A stretch of DNA of 6,041 bases from an uncultured Planctomycetaceae bacterium (lineage in GTDB: Bacteria > Planctomycetota > Phycisphaerae > UBA1845 > UTPLA1). The position numbers were made by a program, and so were the translations under genes. Location of the stretch: positions 1-6,041 of the forward strand of contig CALLKH010000696.1 of NCBI GenBank assembly GCA_938008425.1, read 5' to 3'. Below are positions 1-5,953 of this stretch, piece by piece. The first letter of the stretch is position 1. Each line of letters starts with the position of its first letter. Under the pieces are notes generated by a model. It had not been told where the DNA came from. It did not search any database and was given only the letters and a program-made list of their open reading frames with translations.

Positions 1-671
1 ACGCAGCGAACGGTGAAAATACCGGGCGTCACGCTCGTACTGACAACGGAGTAGTCGATCATGCCCTCGACGGTGTCGCCAAGCAGCATGGACTGAAAAT
101 CATCCATGCCCATCGGGGCGTCGAGCTGCGAAACGACGGAGGGTGTCGTCGCCGGGTCAGCGGCGCCGAGTGACGGCGTCGCGTCGATGTACCAGTCGCG
201 CGGGGAATTGCCGAATCCATCCCAGGCCAGCGTCTGTCCGGCGGCCGGTGTCGGGCAAAAAGCCGTGGCACTGGGCCACAGCCCGGCTGAGACTGCTACC
301 GAGGTTCGCCCCACATTCGCGGCCGGTCCGAATTTCACGCCGTGCACCATCTCGCTTGCGAGCCCGAAGTTGCCTGTCATATAGAGCCACAGATCGCTGT
401 CGGTGGAATTCATGCCGCTGATCTCGTAGGTGCGAATCTGGCCGGCGGTCCACGCGGTACCGCCGGGGACGACGGATGTATAGATGAAGCGATGACAGAA
501 CGGGCGACTCGGGATGTCGCTGAACGCCCCGCCGGTGTTCGTGATCTCCACGGTGTCGGTCGCGGCACTGAGTTCGGTCAAGCGCAGGTTCTGGACCTGG
601 GCGGCGGCGATGCCCGTCGAGACAAGACTGACAAAAACGACGAGCGCGGCGCGCGGAATTACGGTTCTCAT
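1..671 (-). CDS. Secreted protein with lamin-tail-like domain (3' end beyond window)
   Basis: No stop codon is reached, so the gene continues past the left edge; 223 full codons are visible. The ATG at 671-669 is fixed by a perfect AGGAGG (679-684) 7 nt upstream. Residues 1-24 form a Sec signal peptide (MRTVIPRAALVVFVSLVSTG then IAAA, with likely cleavage before Gln25), so the product is exported. Residues about 26-172 look like a divergent lamin-tail (LTD) domain: an opening LRLTEL strand, VEITNTGG at 41-48, a central DSDLWLYMTGNFG at 91-103, and a closing DWYIDATPSLGAAD at 159-172, which resembles the W...TPG..N ending of LTD domains. Cys59 and Cys139 could form a disulfide. Residues 173-223 begin another segment that I cannot assign. 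A PEP-CTERM tail like that of the neighbouring gene is possible but lies outside the window. The export call is strong; the LTD assignment is by eye and moderate. Confidence 0.82.
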   Translation of the reverse strand, partial: MRTVIPRAALVVFVSLVSTGIAAAQVQNLRLTELSAATDTVEITNTGGAFSDIPSRPFCHRFIYTSVVPGGTAWTAGQIRTYEISGMNSTDSDLWLYMTGNFGLASEMVHGVKFGPAANVGRTSVAVSAGLWPSATAFCPTPAAGQTLAWDGFGNSPRDWYIDATPSLGAADPATTPSVVSQLDAPMGMDDFQSMLLGDTVEGMIDYSVVSTSVTPGIFTVRC

Positions 672-840
672 TCGGATGCCTCCTGAGTCAGGCAGGTGTC
701 AGACCCTGGCTTAATACGGTTTTTCCGGATGCAGGATCCCCCGGACGGATGTCCTCTTATGATGTGCGTCAGCAACCAGTTCATTGCATCGCACTCAAGA
801 AGTCAGAAAAAAGTGATGCGGGATCGCGACTGAGGACACC
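672..840. other. Noncoding spacer upstream of the leftmost gene
   Basis: This spacer must hold the promoter of the gene at 1-671, because a terminator for the upstream gene lies just beyond it. I found no convincing -35/-10 pair; a TATTAA on the minus strand near 711-716 lacks a partner. It contains a small perfect palindrome, CCTGAGTCAGG (682-692), that overlaps the ribosome binding site, and a GGATCC-centred inverted repeat near 724-743. No gene is apparent. Confidence 0.5.
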
Positions 841-886
841 AAGAAAAGAGCAGGCAGGGAGATCTCCAGAGGAGTCGCCCTGCCTG
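841..886 (-). terminator. Intrinsic terminator of the CHRD/PEP-CTERM gene
   Basis: A perfect 9-bp GC-rich inverted repeat, CAGGCAGGG (851-859) and CCCTGCCTG (878-886), is extended by an inner CTCC/GGAG stem (864-867 with 871-874) closed by an AGA loop. Read on the minus strand, the hairpin is followed at once by CTCTTTTCTT (850 down to 841), the expected U-rich tract. It begins 33 bp after the stop codon of the CHRD gene. The plus strand has no T-run after the hairpin, so it should act only leftward. Confidence 0.82.
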
Positions 887-918
887 GGGTGTGGTATTTA
901 AGAATCAGGCGTCTCGAC

Positions 919-1413
919 TTATGCGCGACGGCGTCGAATGAAGAACATTCCGCCGAGTGCGAGCAATGCGAGCGATGCGGGCTCGGGGACGATCTGGCCG
1001 CGAATCTCGCCGCCCGGCCGGAAGGTCGAGTGCAGATTCACGTAGGTCAGGCCGTCGAGCATGCCCTGCGCATTGGCGGCTGAGAGCGTGCCGCTCCCGG
1101 TAATGGTGCCCGAGGTCGCGGGCGTGAAGCTGAGACCCAGGACAACGCCTGCCGGAGCACCGACCGGCGCAAGTCCGTGAATGTGGGCGTTGTTAGCCGT
1201 GCCGATCAATCCTGAGAAGGTGCAACTGACGGTCGTGAAGAAACTCACGTCGTCAAGCGTCACCGTGCAGCTTCCGAAACCAGGCGTCACAACGGGCGGC
1301 ACTTCCTGGAGCCCGTCCATGTCGAAGTTAAACGTGTGCAAACTCGCGAAGGCCGGAGCGACTGACATCGCCAGCACCGCTGCAGAGATCGCCATCAGGC
1401 TGCGTGATTTCAT
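919..1413 (-). CDS. CHRD domain protein with PEP-CTERM sorting tail
   Basis: This is a 164-residue exported protein. Residues 1-23 are a signal peptide (MKSRSLMAISAAVLAMSVAP, then AFA, with likely cleavage before Ser24). Residues about 25-141 fit the CHRD domain, named from chordin: LQEVPPV at 35-41, the AHIHG motif at 76-80, YVNLHS at 124-129 and GEIRGQ at 135-140. Cys49 and Cys64 may pair. The C-terminus is a textbook PEP-CTERM signal: VPEPAS at 142-147, a short hydrophobic stretch (LALLALGGMFFI) and a final RRRRA. Such tails direct proteins to exosortase-type processing, usually in exopolysaccharide-producing bacteria. No exosortase is in this window. The start is set by AGGAGG at 1421-1426, 7 nt before the ATG. 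The frame stays open upstream to 1518, but that extension would bury the signal peptide. The molecular function of bacterial CHRD domains is not established; a surface or matrix role is inferred. Confidence 0.93.
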   Translation of the reverse strand: MKSRSLMAISAAVLAMSVAPAFASLHTFNFDMDGLQEVPPVVTPGFGSCTVTLDDVSFFTTVSCTFSGLIGTANNAHIHGLAPVGAPAGVVLGLSFTPATSGTITGSGTLSAANAQGMLDGLTYVNLHSTFRPGGEIRGQIVPEPASLALLALGGMFFIRRRRA

Positions 1414-1677
1414 CTTCAATCCTCCTCTTTCCCCCGGACAAGTTTGTTCAAGACTCAGCCCTTGCTTCGCCATCAGGCGGGCCAATTCGACCACCGACAG
1501 TCTGCGCCGAAGCCTCAAGGAAAAGCAAGGGAAACTACCGTTAATGACAAATGTTCCACGAAGCCGTCATTTCTTGCAGAAATTCGCCGGCCGGGCGGGT
1601 TAATCGCCGCCGCTTCGCATTTCGTTCTAAACACGGGAGTTACGCCCGACGCTCATTGCCGACCGTGCGTCAGCACA
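1414..1677. other. Noncoding spacer between lptD and the CHRD gene
   Basis: This 264-bp spacer follows the lptD stop and precedes the CHRD gene on the minus strand. It holds two inverted repeats: ATTTCT-TGC-AGAAAT (1569-1583), and AATGAC (1543-1548) with GTCATT (1566-1571) separated by 17 bp. The two overlap, so they are alternatives as RNA structures, or part of a protein-binding site. I see no GC stem followed by a T-run that would be a clear lptD terminator, and no strong -35/-10 pair for the CHRD gene. Confidence 0.45.
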
Positions 1678-4662
1678 CTATCGCAGACCGACGCCGACGG
1701 AGTCCGTCAAGCCGGTGTAGCGCTTTGAGCCGACGCCGAACTGCGGCGCGCCCTCGGGCCAGATGGTGAGGTTCACGCCCACATCCTCCAGCGCCCGATC
1801 CATGTCGAACGAGATCGCCGTGTACCACCGCGGCCACTTGCGGATGTAGACCAGTTCGGTCGAGTAGTTGCGTCCCAGGTCGACGTCGTAGGTCTCCCGG
1901 AAGGCGAGAATGTGCTTTTCGCTCAGCTTGTAGTTGCTGCCGAAGACAACGAGGCTGTTGTTGGTGTCGTGGATGTAACGCCAGCCGAGGAAGTACGACA
2001 GCCGCGGCTCACGCTCGACGGCCAGCGCGATGGCACTGGTGCCCATGTTGTTGCGGTTCGCATCATAGACGCCGTCATACACGAACATCGTCGTATCGCT
2101 GATCCGATACTGGAAGTTGGCGGCGATGAAGTTCGACGAGATGCTGTCCTCCGGCCGGGCCATGATGAAATCGCCGTGGGTGTTCTCGTCGCTTTCGGAA
2201 TTCCGGAAGAAGCCCGCCTCAAGATCGAGGACGATCCAGTCCACGGTGCGCCACCGACCGGGGCCGCCGCGCTTGGTCTGCCAGCGCTGACGCAGGCCCA
2301 TCACCACGCCGCCGAAATCGGCCACATCCTCGACCCCGGAATCGAACGGCGTGAGCTCGAGCGGATCCTTGTTGCTGTGCCCGTTGAAGGCGGTCAGGTC
2401 GCTCTTCACCACGTGGCGAATCTTGTTGAGATCGAACAACTCGGAGCGAACGTTTTCATAGACCCGGCTCGCGACCATGTTGGCGTGAATGCCGTAGTCA
2501 ACGAGTCCGCGTGCCGTGCCGCCGTCGCCCTGCGAGCGCGGCTGGTCATCCCACGCCGTGCCGCGCGCCGAGATGAACGGCGTCAGCTTGATCGGGCCGA
2601 GATCGGGCAGGGGGAACTGCGCTTCCTGCCGCGTGTCGCCGCGCAGCACCGACCCGGTCGTGCCCAGATTGTCGAACCGGTCCTGCGTCGTGAAAACATC
2701 GCGCTCATCCCGGCGATAGCGCACGACGCCGAGCCGATTGTCGCTGTACATCGTTGCATTCTCACCCAGCGGCTCCCCGATGAGCGTGAATCGATTGTCG
2801 GGCAGGCGCTCCGTCTGGGTGTCAAACTCGTTGACGCGCCAGTTGGCGATGACCGAGTACTGCCAGTTGTCCTGCCGCTTGAGCAGACGAAGCAGTGACT
2901 CCTGATCCTTCGCATTCTCGAACTCATTGCGATAGTAGGACTCAAGGAACTGGTCGTCGCTGATATATGACCCCTCAAGCGTCAACTCCCAGCCCTTCGG
3001 CAGAATCTGGCGGTGCCGCAGGAGCGCCCGGCCGCGATTCTCGTGATCGGGCTCGCCGCCGCGCACCGGACCCAGGTCGTCCGTGCCGCTGTCGCGAATG
3101 AAATAGCCGCGAAAGAGGCCGTAGTAATCGTCGCGCTGGTAATCGACATCGAGCCCGACGCCGGGGCCGCGTCGGGTGAAATAGTCCAGATGCAGATTGG
3201 CGTCGTAGCCCTCCGGCGCCTGGACACCCATCAGATTGAAAAGGTGCCAGTCGGTCTCAAGGCGCCCGCCGAAATCGCTGTTGTAGCCGAAGGTGGCGCG
3301 GCGAAACGCCTGGCGATCCTGCGAAAACGTGCCCGCCGAGTACGGCCAGTAGGCAAGCGGACGGCCATCGGAGCGAAGCGTCGTATCGCGGGCGACATAT
3401 CGGCCGGCCATGACGCCGACGATGTCTCCCTTGGCGTCGCGCGGGGTGATGTCCTCAAAGGTGACTTCACGGGCGCCGATCGCCATGTGCGGCGTATGGA
3501 ATTCGCTCGTCGTGATCTGGGCCCGGGTGGCCTGATAGGTGGTCGTGTTGAGCTGGCGAATCTGCTCGGCGCGAACGTAAATCGGCAGGCCGCGCGAGGG
3601 TTCGAGCGCCCGCGTCACCACGTCGAGGATCAGCGCCTTGTTGTTCTCGAAGTCATAGAACAACTTGTCCGCCCGGATCATTCGATCGCCGCGGGTCAGG
3701 ACGACGTCACCCTCCAGGTAAACGGCCGACACCCATTTCTCAGCGGCATCCAGATCGGAAGGTTGATCCTCCCCGGTCAGGGTCGGTTCATCCTGCGGCG
3801 AGTCGGCCTGCGTCGTCGTTTCCAGCGCGGCGCCGTCGTCCTTTTTCTTCTTCTTCTCGCGGGACTCGTCGATCATGCCGGGGAGTGCTCCGGCCACATT
3901 CTCGCCCTGGAGATAGACGACCGCGGCATCCGCGCGAAGCTCGAGATACTCGCCGCTCTGCGCCGGCGAGCCCTGCGAAATATAGACGTTGCCGTAGGTG
4001 ATGATGACCGACTTGCCGGCGTGCTGTTCGTGGAACAACTGGTCGCCGCGATAGGAGACCTTTTTTCGAACCTTGGGGGCAAGCAGCTTCAGTTGTTCAA
4101 GCGTGGGTGAGACGAGCACCGGGGTTTCGGAACTCTCGGCCTCATCCGCCGGAACGGCGAACAGCAACTGCCGGGCGATCGAGGCCTCGTGGTACAGTTC
4201 GCTGTCTGAATCATCCACGCGCGACTGGCTGTCGAGATTCAACATCAGCTTGCCGAAGGTCCGAAGCGTGACGAGCAGCGCGGGACCGTTCTCCACTGTG
4301 CCCGTCGGCTGCGTCACCTCGGCGTTCTGCCAGAGATAGATTTCCGCGTCGTAGTAGCGGCGGCCGTTCCAGTCGACCGGGCGAAACCAGATGACGGCGT
4401 CGCGCGAGCTGAGGCGATGCTGGCCCATGCGGCCGCTGAAGTCGCCAAGGACCTCGACGACCTGCGTGCCGTCGACGAGCTGCCAGAGGTAGGCGTACTT
4501 GCCGTAGAGTTCGAGATTGAAATCGCTGATTCCCGGGGGGAGGAGCGGCTCCATGGCCGGTGCGTCGGCGGCAGAGGGAGCGGGTTGGCCGAAAACCGGG
4601 TGCGGACCGGCGACCGCGATGGACAAGACGGTCCCCAGTATGGTCGGCACAATCCGTTGCAT
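1678..4662 (-). CDS. lptD: LptD-like LPS-assembly outer-membrane protein
   Basis: This 994-residue protein belongs to the LptD/OstA family, which forms the outer-membrane channel (with LptE in known systems) that inserts lipopolysaccharide into the outer leaflet. Residues 1-25 are a signal peptide, with likely cleavage after VFG. Three segments look like OstA/LptA beta-jellyroll units: about 45-145 (VVEVLGDFSG to AEIYLWQNAEV), about 200-255 (YRGDQLFHEQ to RADAAVVYLQG) and about 311-403 (YLEGDVVLTRGDRMIRADKL onward). A charged linker at 264-308 with five lysines (270-274) separates the last two. At 434-471 the RPLAYWPYSAG...GYNSDFGG stretch matches the entry to the LptD barrel, and 550-640 (GWELTLEGSYISDDQFLE) is the most typical barrel region; the barrel continues to the end. 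Known LptDs of Proteobacteria are nearer 800 residues, so this one is long at the N-terminus. It contains no cysteine, unlike E. coli LptD, which needs disulfides. The last residue is Arg, not the usual terminal aromatic. The GAGG at 4666-4669 is only 3 nt from the ATG, and no upstream in-frame start exists. Confidence 0.88.
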   Translation of the reverse strand: MQRIVPTILGTVLSIAVAGPHPVFGQPAPSAADAPAMEPLLPPGISDFNLELYGKYAYLWQLVDGTQVVEVLGDFSGRMGQHRLSSRDAVIWFRPVDWNGRRYYDAEIYLWQNAEVTQPTGTVENGPALLVTLRTFGKLMLNLDSQSRVDDSDSELYHEASIARQLLFAVPADEAESSETPVLVSPTLEQLKLLAPKVRKKVSYRGDQLFHEQHAGKSVIITYGNVYISQGSPAQSGEYLELRADAAVVYLQGENVAGALPGMIDESREKKKKKDDGAALETTTQADSPQDEPTLTGEDQPSDLDAAEKWVSAVYLEGDVVLTRGDRMIRADKLFYDFENNKALILDVVTRALEPSRGLPIYVRAEQIRQLNTTTYQATRAQITTSEFHTPHMAIGAREVTFEDITPRDAKGDIVGVMAGRYVARDTTLRSDGRPLAYWPYSAGTFSQDRQAFRRATFGYNSDFGGRLETDWHLFNLMGVQAPEGYDANLHLDYFTRRGPGVGLDVDYQRDDYYGLFRGYFIRDSGTDDLGPVRGGEPDHENRGRALLRHRQILPKGWELTLEGSYISDDQFLESYYRNEFENAKDQESLLRLLKRQDNWQYSVIANWRVNEFDTQTERLPDNRFTLIGEPLGENATMYSDNRLGVVRYRRDERDVFTTQDRFDNLGTTGSVLRGDTRQEAQFPLPDLGPIKLTPFISARGTAWDDQPRSQGDGGTARGLVDYGIHANMVASRVYENVRSELFDLNKIRHVVKSDLTAFNGHSNKDPLELTPFDSGVEDVADFGGVVMGLRQRWQTKRGGPGRWRTVDWIVLDLEAGFFRNSESDENTHGDFIMARPEDSISSNFIAANFQYRISDTTMFVYDGVYDANRNNMGTSAIALAVEREPRLSYFLGWRYIHDTNNSLVVFGSNYKLSEKHILAFRETYDVDLGRNYSTELVYIRKWPRWYTAISFDMDRALEDVGVNLTIWPEGAPQFGVGSKRYTGLTDSVGVGLR

Positions 4663-4663
4663 C

Positions 4664-4720
4664 CGCCTCGAATACTCCCAGCGATGCGGGACGCCGATAC
4701 GCCGGAAAGCGCGCGAGGCG
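4664..4720 (-). promoter_or_regulatory. lptD leader with possible pairing over the ribosome binding site
   Basis: In the predicted lptD leader, CGCCTCG (minus strand, 4720 down to 4714) is exactly complementary to CGAGGCG (4670 down to 4664), which contains the GAGG ribosome binding site directly before the ATG. Pairing across 43 nt would hide the site. Seven GC-rich base pairs could arise by chance here, so this is only a candidate for translational control. Confidence 0.3.
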
Positions 4721-4739
4721 AGCCCTAGACTGGGGGCGG

Positions 4740-4767
4740 ATTATAGAATTTGCGCTAGGGGTGTCAA
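4740..4767 (-). promoter_or_regulatory. Consensus sigma-70-type promoter of lptD
   Basis: On the minus strand there is a perfect TTGACA -35 box (4767-4762), a 16-bp spacer and a perfect TATAAT -10 box (4745-4740). Transcription should begin near 4733, giving a leader of about 70 nt before the lptD ATG at 4662. Both hexamers being perfect, in the right order and upstream of a gene in a GC-rich genome, is unlikely by chance. The spacer is 1 bp shorter than the optimum. Confidence 0.85.
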
Positions 4768-4917
4768 ACGACGCCCAACCCTGTGAGTTGCTCGCAAGTT
4801 CTTTATCAATGCTGATATCCGAAGATTCGCAGGCAGTCAGTCGCGCGCCGAAGCACGCCCCGTGCTCGATGGATGAGCATCCGCGCGATCCCGTCCGCGC
4901 AACGAGACCATCGCGCG

Positions 4918-4936
4918 ACGCGCAATAATTGCGCGT
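4918..4936. promoter_or_regulatory. Perfect 19-bp palindrome, probable operator
   Basis: The sequence acgcgcaataattgcgcgt has two perfect 9-bp arms around one central A. Its size, odd-length symmetry and AT-rich centre with GC-rich arms fit the binding site of a dimeric helix-turn-helix regulator. It lies about 150 bp upstream of the lptD -35 box and overlaps the -35 of a candidate rightward promoter. No regulator gene is visible in the window, so the binding protein is unknown. Confidence 0.5.
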
Positions 4937-4957
4937 ACTCATCGACCCGCCTATCTT
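4929..4957 (+). promoter_or_regulatory. Candidate promoter of the TPR-SPOR gene
   Basis: TTGCGC (4929-4934), a 17-bp spacer and TATCTT (4952-4957) form a weak sigma-70-like pair with 3/6 and 4/6 matches. The spacing is ideal and the -35 lies inside the 19-bp palindrome, which would fit repression by a bound dimer. It would give a leader of about 135 nt. The matches are too weak for a firm call. Confidence 0.3.
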
Positions 4958-5009
4958 CCTTTTAGGTGAAACCGCTCGGGCATCGCTCCGATAAGGGCTG
5001 CGGAATGGA

Positions 5010-5037
5010 TTGGACCGGGCCTGCTTTTCCGGTCCGA
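5010..5037 (+). promoter_or_regulatory. Leader stem-loop upstream of the TPR-SPOR gene
   Basis: GGACCGG (5012-5018) pairs perfectly with CCGGTCC (5029-5035). One G-U and one A-U pair extend it to 5010-5037, around a 10-nt loop with a T-run. No T tract follows on either strand, so it is not a standard terminator. It sits 62 nt before the ATG and may stabilise the mRNA or serve as a regulatory leader element. Confidence 0.4.
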
Positions 5038-5099
5038 GGGTGAATTGACGACGCGTGACCCTTCAAGGCAGGTCGCGCAAGACGAAGCTGAGAGTCATC

Positions 5100-5888
5100 A
5101 TGGTGGGTATCAACCGGAGCATCATCACACTGGTCGCACTCTTCGGAGCCGCATTCGGCACGGGCTGCAATGAGCCGACGCCGGAAGCGCTCAAGCAGGT
5201 GAAGGAGGCGGAGCGCGACTTTCGTTCGCACAACGTCAAGTCAGCTGAACAGAAGCTCAACAAGTTTCTAAGCGACTACCCGAAAAGCGCGGACTCGGCG
5301 GAGGCCTACTATCTTCGCGCGCTCTGCGGCGCGGAACAGTCCAACAAGGTTCGCGCCGAGGCTGACGCGAGGGCGTGTCTGAATCTCGCCAAGGACGCGA
5401 CGCTTCGCGCCAACGCGCACGCCACGATCGGCACACTGATGTTCGAGGCGAATCGCTCGAAGGAGGCAATCGAGCATTACGAGGCGGCGCTCAAGAATCT
5501 GCCCGAGAAGCCGCCGGTGGATCTGATCCGATTTCGATACGCCACCTGCCTTCAGCGCGAAGGGCGCTGGAAGGAGGCCAAGGACCAGTTCGCGATCGTG
5601 ATTCAGAAGTACCCGTCGAGCGGCCTGGCCACCATGGCCAAGCTTCAGTTCGACTGGCCGCACGCGGCGTACTCGATCCAGTGCGGCGCGTTTCGAGAAC
5701 GCAGCGGCGCGTCGTCGCTGGAGTCGAAACTGAAATCGAGCGGCCATCGCGCCTTTACGGAAACCCGCTCCAGAAGCGGCGAAGTGCTCTACACGGTGTA
5801 CGTGGGGAGCTATCCAAAATACGAACAGGCCCGGGACGCCCTCGGCGCGGTCCAGCGAAGTTCACCCGGGGCGATCATCGTTCCGTGA
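5100..5888 (+). CDS. TPR-SPOR predicted lipoprotein
   Basis: This 262-residue envelope protein starts with a lipoprotein-type signal: MVGINRSIITLVALFGAAFG then TGC, with Cys23 as the acylation site. The box GTGC lacks the usual Leu at -3, so the anchor is likely but not certain. Asn follows the Cys, which by the enterobacterial Lol rule would suggest the outer membrane. Residues about 29-183 form TPR-like helical repeats: KEAERDFRSHNVKSAEQKLNKF (35-56) in the first, then one at 66-99, KEAIEHYEAALKNLP (121-135) and KEAKDQFAIVIQKYP (158-172), reminiscent of BamD and CpoB. Residues 188-262 match a SPOR domain: AAYSIQCGAF at the start, LYTVYVGSY in the middle and GAIIVP at the end. SPOR domains bind septal peptidoglycan lacking stem peptides, so a tether between outer membrane and wall, perhaps at division sites, is inferred. 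The ATG at 5100 has a weak GAGAG (5090-5094) at 5 nt. An in-frame GTG at 5055 would add 15 residues and has no better site. It may share a transcript with the next gene, 65 bp away. Confidence 0.88.
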   Translation: MVGINRSIITLVALFGAAFGTGCNEPTPEALKQVKEAERDFRSHNVKSAEQKLNKFLSDYPKSADSAEAYYLRALCGAEQSNKVRAEADARACLNLAKDATLRANAHATIGTLMFEANRSKEAIEHYEAALKNLPEKPPVDLIRFRYATCLQREGRWKEAKDQFAIVIQKYPSSGLATMAKLQFDWPHAAYSIQCGAFRERSGASSLESKLKSSGHRAFTETRSRSGEVLYTVYVGSYPKYEQARDALGAVQRSSPGAIIVP

Positions 5889-5922
5889 CCGAGACACCGC
5901 TTTGATCGGTCTCGAAGGTCAC
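5885..5922 (+). promoter_or_regulatory. Stem-loop spanning the stop codon of the TPR-SPOR gene
   Basis: Outer arms GTGACC (5885-5890) and GGTCAC (5917-5922) enclose inner arms GAGAC (5891-5895) and GTCTC (5909-5913), with a 3-nt bulge (GAA) and a 13-nt loop. This gives 11 base pairs. The TGA stop (5886-5888) lies in the stem. No T-run follows, so it is probably an intercistronic mRNA-stability or partial-termination element rather than a full intrinsic terminator. Confidence 0.5.
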
Positions 5923-5953
5923 GAACGAACAGGGACGGCAGGGAGTTTCAGGT

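Larger units (their letters stand above)
4663..5099. other. Divergent intergenic region between lptD and the TPR-SPOR gene
   Basis: This 437-bp region carries no convincing gene. Besides the lptD promoter and leader, it contains several dyads: TATCA-ATGC-TGATA (4804-4817), AGCACG-CCC-CGTGCT (4852-4866), GGATG-AG-CATCC (4871-4882), TCGCGCGA (4911-4918), a perfect 19-bp palindrome (4918-4936) and a stem-loop (5010-5037). This density suggests a shared control region for both transcription directions. Open frames that cross it are GC-driven and lack ribosome binding sites. Confidence 0.6.

Noticed and set aside
157..453. 98-codon minus-strand frame inside the leftmost gene
   Set aside because: It is an Arg-rich out-of-frame shadow. 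The frame from 671 has a signal peptide, a perfect ribosome binding site and coherent protein sequence across the whole interval.
1414..1518. 35-residue N-terminal extension of the CHRD protein
   Set aside because: The frame is open, but the perfect AGGAGG at 1421-1426 and a complete signal peptide directly after the ATG at 1413 fix the start there.
1912..2898. 328-codon open frame on the plus strand, antisense to lptD
   Set aside because: It has the same pattern of a long antisense frame in GC-rich DNA, with no signal peptide, domain or start signal. The minus-strand barrel sequence explains the conservation expected here.
3013..4110. 365-codon open frame on the plus strand, antisense to lptD
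   Set aside because: It lies wholly opposite the well-supported lptD coding sequence, has no recognisable domain, shows the Arg/Ala/Val-rich composition of a GC-driven shadow frame, and has no clear ribosome binding site.
4211..4942. 243-codon minus-strand frame crossing the lptD start and promoter
   Set aside because: It overlaps the lptD 5' end in another frame and would be translated through the consensus promoter. The peptide is Arg-rich with no domain features.
5055..5099. GTG start adding 15 residues to the TPR-SPOR protein
   Set aside because: No ribosome binding site is well placed for it, and the ATG at 5100 gives a compact lipoprotein signal. The longer form is not excluded.
5885..5922. 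Intrinsic terminator after the TPR-SPOR gene
   Set aside because: The stem is strong, but neither strand has a T-run after it, and a gene with a good ribosome binding site follows on the same strand.
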